DNA of 64,000 nt, taken from an uncultured Bacilli bacterium. GTDB lineage: Bacteria > Bacillota_I > Bacilli_A > RF39 > UBA660. The notes beneath the pieces were generated by a model. It did no database searches, was not told the DNA's origin, and saw only the letters and a program-made list of their open reading frames with translations. Position 1 is the first letter of the stretch, and every line of letters begins with the position of its first letter. The stretch lies in contig CAKOHI010000002.1 in the NCBI GenBank assembly GCA_934085585.1, positions 1 to 64,000 on the forward strand, given 5' to 3'. Shown piece by piece: positions 44,186 to 52,879 of the stretch. Both the position numbers and the translations under genes were made by a program.

Positions 44186-45099
44186 ATGAGATATAAAAGA
44201 ACTAAAAAAAATTATTATTTTGGTGTTTGTTTGTTGGTATTGGTGCATTATATGGAAGTATTTGCATGTTTATAGATCCAGCAGGAAAGTTACTACATAT
44301 GGATACATTACTTCCTTACCTTAGTGTACTTCCATTTAGTGATATTCTTTTTCAAAATTATATATTTTCAGGAATATCTTTACTTATTGTAAATGGTATA
44401 TCTAACTTACTTGCATCCTACTTAATAATTAAAGATAAAAAAATAGGTTTCATTCTTGGAACTATATTTGGCATAACTTTAATGGTGTGGATAACTATTC
44501 AATTTATTATTTTACCATCTAATTTTTTATCAATAAGTTATTTTATAATAGGTTTATTGCAATTTATAATAGGCTTAATAACAGTAATATTTTATACACA
44601 ATCAGAATTTGTTTTTGATATCAATGACTATAAAAACATAAATAAAAACAAAGAAAGTGTAGTGGTATATTTTTCTAGAATGGGGTATACCAAAAAGATT
44701 GCTTGTGAAAAAGCTAATGAACTTGGTGCTACTTTAATAGAGTTAAAAACCAAAGATAAAACTGATGGAACATTAGGTTTTTGGTGGTGTGGAAGATTTG
44801 GAATGCACAAATGGAGAATGGATATTGAAAATATTAAAATTGATTTAAAAAAATATAAAAAAGTATATATTGTGAGTCCAATCTGGGTTTTTAATATATG
44901 TGCTCCAATCAGAGACTTTTGTTATAAATATAAAAATGATATTAACAGTCACGAATTAATATTTACTCATTTTATGAAATCTAGTTTTGTTGGTGTTGCG
45001 GACCAAACAGATAAAATTTTGGGTAAAAAAAGAGATGGATTAACATCAATCTGTGTGAGATTTGGAAAAATAAAAAAAGTATTTAAAATTTTACAGTGA
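44186..45099 (+). CDS. membrane protein fused to flavodoxin domain; 1-nt frameshift in A8
   Basis: The product has four membrane helices (about residues 12-145) followed by a flavodoxin-like FMN domain: VVVYFSRMGYTKKIACEKA, later 'YIVSPIWVFNICAPIRDF'. The continuous frame begins at TTG 44227. However, ATG 44186, with AAAGAGG just upstream, encodes MRYKRTKK and then loses frame in the run of eight A at 44204-44211. With one more A it would read MRYKRTKKKLLFWCLFVGIG into the intact frame. Electron-transfer role inferred from the domain. Confidence 0.75.
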
Positions 45100-45113
45100 C
45101 ATTTACAGTGACA

Positions 45114-45150
45114 AAAAAGATTAGTTCGGTTATTTTGAACTAATCTTTTT
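45114..45150. terminator. bidirectional terminator
   Basis: AAAAAGATTAGTTC / GAACTAATCTTTTT, a perfect 14-bp stem between convergent genes. A 12-bp tandem repeat (TTTACAGTGACA) lies just before it. Confidence 0.9.
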
Positions 45151-45855
45151 ACAATACTTTTGAATATTTTCTTTATCATAATTATTATTTTTTATTATTT
45201 TATAATATTCATCTTTAGTATCTTTATTGCATCTTATTACATCATAAAATAATGTATCATAATAAATTGTTGTATCACTTGATATTTTTAAAATTGAAAA
45301 CCTTGGTGCTTGTTTAATATTTATAACACTTATATAATCTATTATAAATAACATTGATATAAATAAAACAAAGCAACTTGCACTAATTATAATTTTTTTT
45401 GCTAGATTTAATCTTTTTATTAAAACTATAATGCCCAACATAGATATTAAAGCTCCAAATATTGAATAAATGCTTCCCCATGAACTTTCACTTGGAAAAA
45501 TAGACATTGCTGTTATTGCCATTATTACTCCGAAAGTAATTAGTATTATTCCAATAGTATTATTTTTAACTAATACTTTTTTATTAGTATAATCTATCGT
45601 AGTAATAATATTTTCTTCTAATTTTTCTTGATACTTATCATCAGTTATTTTTTCTCCACTTATTAAATCATTGATAGAAATATCTAATATTTTACATAAT
45701 GGTTTAAATAAAGATAAATCAGGCATATTTCTGCCATTTTCCCAATTGCTAACTGATTTATCCGTAACACCCAATTTTTCAGCAAGTTCAGATTGTGTTA
45801 ACTTTTTATTTTTTCGACATTCTAAAATAAATTTTCCAATTTTTTCTTGATTCAT
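45130..45855 (-). CDS. XRE-family regulator with membrane domain
   Basis: A 241-aa protein. Residues 1-60 form a Cro/CI-type helix-turn-helix (KLTQSELAEKLGVTDKSVSN, then WENGRNMPDLSLF). Three hydrophobic helices follow (about 80-165) and a short soluble tail. Such membrane-tethered repressors often respond to envelope stress, which is inference here. The alternative upstream ATG 45873 is less likely, because AGAAGG lies at the right distance from ATG 45855. Divergent from the DUF3592 gene. Confidence 0.85.
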   Translation of the reverse strand: MNQEKIGKFILECRKNKKLTQSELAEKLGVTDKSVSNWENGRNMPDLSLFKPLCKILDISINDLISGEKITDDKYQEKLEENIITTIDYTNKKVLVKNNTIGIILITFGVIMAITAMSIFPSESSWGSIYSIFGALISMLGIIVLIKRLNLAKKIIISASCFVLFISMLFIIDYISVINIKQAPRFSILKISSDTTIYYDTLFYDVIRCNKDTKDEYYKIIKNNNYDKENIQKYCKKISSK

Positions 45856-45974
45856 AATATTTCCTTCTTTCATGTTTAATTATACTTTATTACTTTACAA
45901 ATTAACAGGAAATATAACTAGAATTTTATCAAAGTGTATGATAAAATATATTTAAAGATAAGGAAGTGTGAGTT

Positions 45975-46733
45975 ATGTACGATATTAATACTAAATATGT
46001 AAAGAAAGGTAGAAATTTTTGGTTAATTTTTTTAATATTTGGCTTAGCTTTTATGCTAATTTTTGGAAGTGTTTATATTAGCAGTTATTTAAAACTTAAA
46101 AGTTTGGATGCTAGCACAACTTCAACAAAAGTGGAAATAAGCTCTCATATAAGCGATGGTACAACCATGTATTCACCAATTTATTATTATGAAGTAAATG
46201 GAATTGAATATTCATGTTCATCAAATTCTTCATCAAGTGTTTATCCGGGAACTGACAATAAAACTGTTTATTATGATTCAAAAGAACCATTAAAATGTAT
46301 GTCTGAATATACAAAAAATAGCAATAAATTTCTATTAATCGGAGTTTTCTTACCAATTATATTCATTTTAATCGGAGTAGTAGGCATTCACAAAGTAAAT
46401 AAAAGGCTTAAAGTAATTAAAAGTTTAAATATGAATGGTAAACTAGTAAAAAATTTGCCATATCATATGGAAGAAACTGGGATGGTTGTAAATAATAAAA
46501 CAATTTTTAAACCTATAGTTGAGTATACACTTCCATCTGGATCAGTGATTACTTTAGAAGGGGATGCTAGACATGATAAAAAACTTTCTGATGAAGATGG
46601 ATTAGTAGATTTATTAATTGATGAAAATAATCCAAGTAACTATTTTATAGATTTTGAAATTAATAGATTATCAGGCAATTTACCAACAGATTATTACAAT
46701 GCTAATATTAATAAAAAAGAAGAAATTTTATAA
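45975..46733 (+). CDS. DUF3592-like membrane protein
   Basis: A 252-aa protein with membrane helices at about 14-38 and 115-138. Each is followed by a beta-rich domain of DUF3592 type, with patterns 'YSPIYYYEVNGIEYSC' and 'VYPGTDNKTVYYDSKEP'. Function of the family is unknown. It starts AAGGAAGTG before its ATG and is divergent from the XRE regulator, which may control it. Confidence 0.7.
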   Translation: MYDINTKYVKKGRNFWLIFLIFGLAFMLIFGSVYISSYLKLKSLDASTTSTKVEISSHISDGTTMYSPIYYYEVNGIEYSCSSNSSSSVYPGTDNKTVYYDSKEPLKCMSEYTKNSNKFLLIGVFLPIIFILIGVVGIHKVNKRLKVIKSLNMNGKLVKNLPYHMEETGMVVNNKTIFKPIVEYTLPSGSVITLEGDARHDKKLSDEDGLVDLLIDENNPSNYFIDFEINRLSGNLPTDYYNANINKKEEIL

Positions 46734-46740
46734 AAAAAAT

Positions 46741-46775
46741 AAAGATAACTAAGCGTATTAAAATTAGTTATCTTT
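46741..46775. terminator. bidirectional terminator
   Basis: AAAGATAACTAA / TTAGTTATCTTT, a perfect 12-bp stem with flanking A and T. Confidence 0.88.
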
Positions 46776-47210
46776 TATTAGTTTTAAAGCATATTTATCA
46801 TACTCATTAAAATTATTACTTTTATCCAATAAGAATTCTTTATAATGATCTAAAAAATCTTTTGCACTTTCAAAATCATATTCAAAGTTCTTATTAATTT
46901 CTAAACACAATAAAGCTTCTAAATAACTCTTTAATCCATTACTAGCATCTGTTTCAATTAAATCTTTAATTGCATATTCAAATGTTTCTTTAGGATTATC
47001 TAATAATTCATCATATATCCCTTGACTAGCTTTAATATAATCAAATGGAATTGATGATAACTCCGGTCCATTATTAATAATAGTATCAAGCATTTCACTA
47101 GCATTTATATTATTTGTTGTCTTATTTTTTTCTTCTTTTTCTTTATTACATCCAGTTGCTCCGAACAAAATCATACTACTTACTAAAACTATTAAAATTA
47201 TTTTCTTCAT
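46764..47210 (-). CDS. small lipoprotein
   Basis: A 148-aa protein with a lipoprotein signal: basic MKK, hydrophobic core, lipobox GATGC (Cys about residue 21). A short Lys/Glu linker and a helical domain follow. It would be lipidated by Lgt (28940) and face outward. No family recognised. Confidence 0.8.
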   Translation of the reverse strand: MKKIILIVLVSSMILFGATGCNKEKEEKNKTTNNINASEMLDTIINNGPELSSIPFDYIKASQGIYDELLDNPKETFEYAIKDLIETDASNGLKSYLEALLCLEINKNFEYDFESAKDFLDHYKEFLLDKSNNFNEYDKYALKLIKDN

Positions 47211-47292
47211 AAACGTCTCCTTATCTTTAACTAGTATATCATGTTTTTAAAAAAAGAAAAATATGTTATACTTATTTCGAGTGTGATGAAAT

Positions 47293-47844
47293 ATGAAATA
47301 TATTGCTTTGCTTCGGGGAGTAAATATAAGTGGTAAAAACAAAATTGTAATGAAAGAGTTAAAAAAAGTACTAGAAGAAAATAACTATCAAAACGTTACA
47401 CCCCATCTTAACAGTGGAAATGTAATATTTGAAACTAGCTTAAATAATAAAGAAAATATAGCTAAAAATATTTCTGAAATTATAAAAGATAATTTTAATT
47501 TAGATATACCTGTTTTTGTTTTAAATGAAACTGAGTTAGAAGATATATTAAATAATGCTCCGAAGTGGTGGGGAACCGATAATAAAGAAATGTATGATAA
47601 TTTGATATTTATAATGCCTCCGACTAAATATAAAGATGTTTATGATGAAATAGGTTTACCAAGTGAAGGTATTGATAAAATAAATAATTATAAAAATTCA
47701 ATATTTTGGTCATTTGATTTAAAAAGCTATCGTAAATCAAACTGGTGGATAAAAACAGCAAGCACAAATATAAAAGATAGAATTACAATAAGAACTGCCA
47801 ATACAATGAGAAAAGTTTTAGCCATTTGTAAGGAGAAAAAATAA
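47293..47844 (+). CDS. DUF1697-family protein
   Basis: A 183-aa cytoplasmic protein of the DUF1697 family: YIALLRGVNISGKNKIVMKE, then HLNSGNVIFE. Length is typical. Its stop overlaps the next start by one base. Biochemical function of the family is not established. Confidence 0.9.
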   Translation: MKYIALLRGVNISGKNKIVMKELKKVLEENNYQNVTPHLNSGNVIFETSLNNKENIAKNISEIIKDNFNLDIPVFVLNETELEDILNNAPKWWGTDNKEMYDNLIFIMPPTKYKDVYDEIGLPSEGIDKINNYKNSIFWSFDLKSYRKSNWWIKTASTNIKDRITIRTANTMRKVLAICKEKK

Positions 47845-48332
47845 TGAATAAACAAGAAGTATACGAATTTTTAAAAAGTAAAAATATTTGGTTTGAGATA
47901 GCAGAACATAAAGCAGTTTTTAATATGAATGAATTATCAGATATAAATGTTCCTTATCCGAAATACGATGCTAAAAACTTATTTGTGCGAGATGACAAAA
48001 AAAGAAATTATTATCTTATTACAGTTAAAGGAAACAAAAAAGTGGATTTAAAAACATTTTCAAACAATAATAATACAAGACGTTTAAGTTTTGCATCAAG
48101 TGAAGATTTAATGAGTATCTTAAACTTAATACCTGGTTCTGTAACACCTTTAGGGCTTTTAAATGATAAGAATTTAAAGGTCACATTTTATTTAGATAAA
48201 GAATTTTTAGAAAATAAAAAAATAATCGGTGTTCATCCAAATGAAAATACTGCCACAATTTATTTAAAAGTTGAAGACTTAATAAATATTATAAAAGAAC
48301 ATGGAAATAAAGTTAATATCGTAGAATTATAA
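47844..48332 (+). CDS. prolyl-tRNA editing protein (ProX/YbaK-like)
   Basis: A 162-aa YbaK/ProX-type hydrolase that clears mischarged Ala- or Cys-tRNA-Pro in trans. The N-terminal IWFEIAEHKAVFNMNELSD, the catalytic-site KNLFVRDDKKRNYYLI, the SVTPLGLLND loop and GVHPNENTATIYL are family hallmarks. It is coupled to the DUF1697 gene. Confidence 0.9.
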   Translation: MNKQEVYEFLKSKNIWFEIAEHKAVFNMNELSDINVPYPKYDAKNLFVRDDKKRNYYLITVKGNKKVDLKTFSNNNNTRRLSFASSEDLMSILNLIPGSVTPLGLLNDKNLKVTFYLDKEFLENKKIIGVHPNENTATIYLKVEDLINIIKEHGNKVNIVEL

Positions 48333-48445
48333 AATTTATTTGCTTTAAAGATTCATATGTTAAATAAATTTTACAATCTTCAAAAGATATTTGCTAGCAA
48401 TTTAAATAGTTTTTGATATACTTAAAACATGAAGGAGAAATTTTT

Positions 48446-48934
48446 ATAAATATAAATGAAAAAATATTATTATTAAGAAAAAAAAGGATTATCTCAAGAA
48501 TCTTTAGCAGACAAATTAAATATAACAAGACAAACGGTATCTAACTGGGAACTGGGGCAAACAACACCAGATATATTACAAGCCAAAAACTATCCAAAAT
48601 ATTTAAAGTAAGTCTAGATGATTTAACAAATAATAAATTAGAATTAAATGTTAAAGATAACTCAAATAATAAATTAAAAGATTTCATTGGAAAGAATTGT
48701 TTATTACTAATTAATGAAGATTATACAGATTCATATATTGATTATTGGAAAAACATTATTTCAAAATCACAAAATAGTGAAATAATTTCTATTTATGAAA
48801 TGGAAAGTAATGAAGAATGTTGGAATGACTGGATTAATTGTGATAATGAATATGCCAAAAATGATAAAAAAGCAATAGATGCTGGAGCACTTAAATATTT
48901 AAATTTTATAGCCATAATCTTAAGAAAAAAATAA
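48446..48934 (+). pseudogene. decayed XRE-family regulator
   Basis: The sequence translates piecewise as NINEKILLLRKK, then GLSQESLADKLNITRQTVSN-WELGQTTPDI, then LSKIFKVSLDDLTNNKLEL and a C-terminal domain ending IAIILRKK. Frame breaks lie in an A8 run near 48477 and near 48590. The expected start codon position (48446, after AAGGAG) reads ATA. The C-terminal domain after the second break is open to 48934. Decay is recent, because the reading frame is otherwise clean. Confidence 0.8.
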
Positions 48935-48942
48935 GTAAATTA

Positions 48943-48974
48943 AAAACTATCAAGGTTTATTTTGATAGTTTTTT
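48943..48974 (+). terminator. terminator
   Basis: AAAACTATCAA / TTTGATAGTTTT stem then TTAAG, after the decayed regulator. Confidence 0.65.
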
Positions 48975-49056
48975 AAGTTATTTATTAATTTAAATAGAAT
49001 AGAATCATTTTTGTGTTTTATTATATTAAATCACGTTTTTTAAACATAATTTTTAA

Positions 49057-49632
49057 TCATATAATAGCTTTTTTTAATGTTTTTACTAGTCTTTGTTGCA
49101 ATAAAGGTTTTGTAAATTGTCTTTCTAATATTACAATACTATTTTTATACCTATTATATGCTTTATCATAATTGCCTTGTTCGATTTGTAAAATACAGTA
49201 ATCAATTACATTATCATAAATGTAATCATAAATAATATCTGATTTTTCTTCACTATTAATGCTCTCAACAATTATTGGAGCAACTTCGTAATAATAATTT
49301 ATATCTTCTTGTGAAACAAAATTATCTCTAAACCATCTTAAAACTGTTAACTCATAACAATTATCATTAAATTGTTCTTGTAAATGTTTCATACAAGCTG
49401 TAGTTAAATAACAACCGCCAGCCCCCGAATTTGTATCACTTTTATCAGGACCATGCGTTGTAGAACTCCAAGAACTTTTATCATAATTAATATTTACATG
49501 AGCCGCATCATGTGGTTTATCCACTTCACTGCCATAAAAACTAATATGATCATTTCCATTTTTATCTGTAGTAATTTTTATTGTAACTCCTTTATCATTT
49601 ACGTAATTTCCGTATTTATCTTTACCCGCCAT
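49057..49632 (-). CDS. CFI-box-like protein (CYLTTAC motif)
   Basis: A 191-aa protein. A Gly/Asp-rich N-terminal half (about residues 1-80) reads like beta strands (KYGNYVNDKGVTIKIT, NDHISFYGS). It is followed by GGCYLTTACMKHLQEQ ... CYELTVLRWFRDNFV, similar to the CFI-box/'C[FY][IL]xTA..LR.FRD' C-terminal domain. A helical tail follows. TTG 49647 is in frame, but GGAGG supports ATG 49632. It overlaps the upstream gene of the same operon by 11 bases. Function unknown; such domains occur in accessory or secreted effectors. Confidence 0.6.
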   Translation of the reverse strand: MAGKDKYGNYVNDKGVTIKITTDKNGNDHISFYGSEVDKPHDAAHVNINYDKSSWSSTTHGPDKSDTNSGAGGCYLTTACMKHLQEQFNDNCYELTVLRWFRDNFVSQEDINYYYEVAPIIVESINSEEKSDIIYDYIYDNVIDYCILQIEQGNYDKAYNRYKNSIVILERQFTKPLLQQRLVKTLKKAII

Positions 49633-49981
49633 TAATAATACCTCCAATTCTGATTTCTGATATTCTTAATGATATAATTGCATCTAACCATAATAAAGAC
49701 CATTCAGCAAAATAAGATTTCAATGATTTTGTTTCACTATCTAGATCAATTAAATCATATTTTATGTTTTGTAATTCTTCTTCACTTATAAAAACTAAAC
49801 TATCTTTATTTACATATATAGCTAAAATAGAATTAATTTCCAACAGTACATTTTCAAAATTTTCTTTTTGTTTTTTATATAAATCAAATTGAGTTGAAGC
49901 AGTAACGTAGTATATTAAATTTTTAAAAGCATAATCTATGTTTTCTTTCGTTGGATTTCCAACATTAAATTTCTCTTCCAT
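49622..49981 (-). CDS. uncharacterised small helical protein
   Basis: A 119-aa soluble helical protein starting at ATG 49981 behind AGGAAAGGAG. It is the first gene of a two-gene minus-strand operon, overlapping the CFI-box-like gene. The overlapping pair could be a partner/chaperone plus effector; that is inference. Confidence 0.6.
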   Translation of the reverse strand: MEEKFNVGNPTKENIDYAFKNLIYYVTASTQFDLYKKQKENFENVLLEINSILAIYVNKDSLVFISEEELQNIKYDLIDLDSETKSLKSYFAEWSLLWLDAIISLRISEIRIGGIINGG

Positions 49982-50142
49982 AAGACTCCTTTCCTAAATT
50001 TATTATATAATAAAAAAATTGAGCGTACAAGATAAATTAATGGGTAATTAAACAAAGTAAAAAATTATTTTCCAAAAATTAAAAAAAGTAGTTAAAAATT
50101 GTTTTAATTTCTATTTATTATGTAGTATTTTAAAATCATCAT

Positions 50143-50171
50143 TTGCATTTTCACATAAATTATATTATAAT
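50143..50171 (+). promoter_or_regulatory. tyrS promoter
   Basis: TTGCAT (50143-50148), 17 bp, TATAAT (50166-50171). The transcript would begin near 50178. Confidence 0.7.
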
Positions 50172-50177
50172 CTTATT

Positions 50178-50390
50178 AGTTAATTAAAAAGCGATTCATT
50201 CGAAGTAATTATTTTAAATGTTTTTTAGAGAGCTTGTGATTGGTGAAAACAAGTAAAAGTAAAATAATGAATTACAAATGATGATTTTAAATCGGATAGT
50301 ATCCGTTATCAACAAGAGGTAATAAACTATTATTACAAATAAAGGTGGTACCACGAGCAATTCGTCCTTTTGGATGTTTGCTCTTTTTTT
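50178..50390 (+). promoter_or_regulatory. Tyr-specific T-box riboswitch
   Basis: The leader carries the Stem I AGAGAGCTTGTGATTGGTG region (50227-50245). A specifier loop with TAC (50273-50275, Tyr codon in ATTACAAATG) follows. The T-box sequence AAAGGTGGTACCACGAG (50341-50357) comes next, and then a terminator. Uncharged tRNA-Tyr pairs with specifier and T-box to stabilise the antiterminator. The downstream tyrS confirms the specificity. Confidence 0.93.
50355..50390 (+). terminator. T-box attenuator terminator
   Basis: GAGCAA...GTCC / GGA...TTTGCTC hairpin (50355-50383) followed by seven T. Its left side overlaps the T-box element, as required for the switch. Confidence 0.9.
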
Positions 50391-50410
50391 ATTCGAAGGA
50401 GGTGATTTGT

Positions 50411-50509
50411 ATGGATAGCGACTATTACTATTATTACTTTGATGATTGTAATTTAATTAACTATACAAATAACCAAGGAGGAATAAAAAAATGGAAAAAA
50501 GTTATTTGA
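50411..50509 (+). CDS. Tyr-rich leader peptide ORF upstream of tyrS
   Basis: A 32-codon frame starts at ATG 50411 behind a near-perfect ribosome site, AAGGAGGTGAT (50397-50407). It begins MDSDYYYYYFDD, with five consecutive Tyr codons (TAT TAC TAT TAT TAC) and a sixth at 50462. It ends at TGA 50507-50509, overlapping the tyrS ribosome site (50476-50481) and start (50491). Placement after a Tyr T-box and before tyrS suggests a second, translation-level tyrosine sensor, in the manner of attenuator leader peptides. Expression is not shown. Confidence 0.6.
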   Translation: MDSDYYYYYFDDCNLINYTNNQGGIKKWKKVI

Positions 50510-51728
50510 TATCCTTAAAGAAAGAGGATATGTAAAAGATTTAACTCATGAAAATGAGATAATTAATTTAGTTAATGGGGAGCCTATGACTTTTTACTTA
50601 GGAATAGACCCAACAGCCGATAGTTTACACATTGGACACTTCTTTGCCTTAACAATGTTTAGATGGTTACAAGATTTTGGTCATCATGGAATCATATTAA
50701 TTGGGGGAGCAACTGCTTTAATCGGAGACCCCACCGGAAAAAGTGATATGAGAAAGATGCTTACTAAAGAAGAGGTTGCTCATAATAAAAAAGAGGTTAA
50801 AGAATTAGTTAAAAGATTTGTAAAAACAGATGGAGATAATCCGGCAATTATAGTGGATAATGCCGATTGGATTTGTGATAAAACATATGTTGATTTTATG
50901 AGAGATATCGGAGTTCATTTTAATGTTAATAATATGCTTGCAGCAGATTGTTACAAAAAAAGATTAGAAAATGGTGGATTAACATTTTTAGAAATGGGTT
51001 ATATGTTAATGCAAGCATTTGACTTTGTTCATTTAAATAAAGAGTTTGGATGTAGACTTCAAATAGGTGGCTCAGACCAATGGGGTAACATCTTAGCAGG
51101 AGCTGATCTTTCTCGTAAAATAGGATTTAGTGAAGGAAAGAAAATTGATCCATTATTTGGCTGGACTTGTCCCTTACTTATTAAAGCAGATGGAGAAAAA
51201 ATGGGAAAAACTGCCACGGGAACATTATGGGTATCCAGAGATAAAACAACACCATTTGAATTTTTCCAAGCGTGGATGAATTCATTCGATGAAGATGTTG
51301 AAAGAAGCTTATCATTTTTTACAAGAATGGAAATAACAGATATTAAAAAAATCTGTAACGAAGATATTCGAGAAGCTAAAAAAATATTAGCATTCGAAGT
51401 AACAAAGTTAGTTCATGGTGAAGAAGAAGCAATTAAAGCTCAAAAAACAGCTGAAGAATTATTCAAAAATCAAGGCGTTTCTGAAAATATGCCATCAATA
51501 ACTATCTCAAAAGAAATACTAGATATAAATATTGTTGATTTATTAGTGGAAACAAAATTAGCATCATCAAAATCTGAAGCTAAAAGATTAATAGAACAAA
51601 ATGGAATTTCCTTAAATAAGAATAAAGTTAAGTCCATAGAACAACGAGTTACTACTAAAGATTTACAAGATAATTCATTATTTTTACAAAAAGGTAAAAA
51701 AATATTTCTGAAAGTAATCTTTAAATAA
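50491..51728 (+). CDS. tyrS: tyrosyl-tRNA synthetase; frame break in A6 near the start
   Basis: A class I synthetase for Tyr: LGIDPTADSLHIGHF (HIGH), GGSDQWGNILAGADL, KMGKT (KMSKS equivalent) and a C-terminal S4 domain (residues about 350-410). The continuous frame begins at ATG 50586. The normal N-terminus is encoded just upstream: FDILKERGYVKDLTHENEI is readable in the same frame back to 50502. AAGGAGG with ATG 50491 gives MEK, then shifts frame in six A (50495-50500). With one extra A it would read MEKKLFDILKERGY. Either slippage, an error, or a truncated start at 50586. Confidence 0.9.
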
Positions 51729-51734
51729 ACATAG

Positions 51735-51772
51735 CAACTTACAAAATATAAATTTGTAAGTTGTTTTATTTT
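51735..51772 (+). terminator. tyrS terminator
   Basis: CAACTTACAAA / TTTGTAAGTTG with a short loop and TTTTATTTT tail. Confidence 0.85.
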
Positions 51773-51916
51773 AATATAAATATAAATTTTTAAAAAAATA
51801 AAATGTTGTAAATTATTATAGAAGTTTAATTAAAATAAACTTACTAAAACATAAATAAAAGTTGTTTTAAACATTAAAACGAAAAATAAAAAAATTATTA
51901 AAATATATAATTTTTG

Positions 51917-51925
51917 TGCTATAAT
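51917..51925 (+). promoter_or_regulatory. extended -10 promoter
   Basis: TGC-TATAAT (51917-51925) without a clear -35. Transcription would begin near 51932, immediately before the structured leader. Confidence 0.5.
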
Positions 51926-51939
51926 TAATTTAAAGTAAT

Positions 51940-52035
51940 AAAGTCTAACGATGATTAAAAGAGCTAAAGTTTACTGCACTGTTGCGAAAATGTCAAAGAA
52001 AATTGCTAAAGTTCCATCATTAGTTGCTAGACTTA
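51940..52035 (+). ncRNA. candidate structured leader RNA with small ORF
   Basis: AAAGTCTA (51940-51947) pairs with TAGACTT (52028-52034). The adjoining ACGATGA and TCATTAGTTGC extend the stem imperfectly, enclosing about 80 nt. A basic 47-aa frame (51951-52094, MIKRAKVYCTVAKMSKKIAK...) runs through it and overlaps the next start, but lacks a ribosome site. It could be a regulatory leader of the XRE-LemA operon. No known riboswitch class is recognised. Confidence 0.35.
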
Positions 52036-52080
52036 TTATATTTGAATTGATAAAATATACAAAAAAAGGAGAAGGTATGT

Positions 52081-52869
52081 ATGAAATTTTATGAAAAATT
52101 AATATTGTTAAGAAAAAAAACTATGTTATCACAAGAACAATTGGCAGAACGTCTTAATGTAACAAGACAAACTATATCAAAATGGGAATTAGGCCAATCA
52201 AAGCCAGATGTTGATAAACTAAAAGAAATAAGTAAGTTATTTGAAGTGGATTTAGAAACATTAACTAACGATGAAATATCTTTAGATAATGAGAAAAAAA
52301 TGAATGATATAAGAAAAGAAAGCAAAAATGATTTGGGAAACAGAAAAATAATTTTATATATTGTAATAGTAATTTTCATAGTATCTCTAGTTACTCTAAC
52401 TTACAGAGTGGGTACAACTATAAAAACTAAAATAGATGAAAATAAAGAAGAAGCCAATAAAACAAAAGAAGAAATAAAAAGAAAACAAGAAGAAGTAGAA
52501 AAGCGTCAAAAAGAAATTGAAGAAAAAATAAAGGAAGAACAAGAGCGTCAAGAACAAGAACAAAAAGAAAGAGAACAAGAAATTAGTAAAAATAGCTTTA
52601 ATTCCACTTTTGAATTTTATCAAGGTACAAAGGGTGGAACTGCAACTGGAATGGCAATAGACAAAATTGTAGAAAACAACAAGAAAAATACTACTCAATT
52701 AATTGAAGTGATTTTTGATAATACTACTTATGGAACTGATGCAGAAAATATAAGAAAAATAAAAAATAATCTAAAAGATTTCAATGGATATAAACTTCAA
52801 CAATATGAAATATCTTTAGATTATGATACCAATGGTTATGTAAATAAAGTAACTATAGAAACAAAGTAG
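52081..52869 (+). CDS. XRE regulator with membrane helix and outer coiled coil
   Basis: A 262-aa protein: helix-turn-helix at residues 1-65 (MLSQEQLAERLNVTRQTISK, WELGQSKPD) and one membrane helix (about 91-112). A very charged Glu/Lys/Gln coiled coil (about 115-170) and a small C-terminal domain (about 175-260) follow. A DNA-binding head inside and sensor outside make a one-component envelope sensor likely. AAGGAG precedes ATG 52081. It is followed 10 bp later by a LemA gene, probably its target or partner. Confidence 0.8.
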   Translation: MKFYEKLILLRKKTMLSQEQLAERLNVTRQTISKWELGQSKPDVDKLKEISKLFEVDLETLTNDEISLDNEKKMNDIRKESKNDLGNRKIILYIVIVIFIVSLVTLTYRVGTTIKTKIDENKEEANKTKEEIKRKQEEVEKRQKEIEEKIKEEQERQEQEQKEREQEISKNSFNSTFEFYQGTKGGTATGMAIDKIVENNKKNTTQLIEVIFDNTTYGTDAENIRKIKNNLKDFNGYKLQQYEISLDYDTNGYVNKVTIETK

Positions 52870-52879
52870 GAGGTGTATT

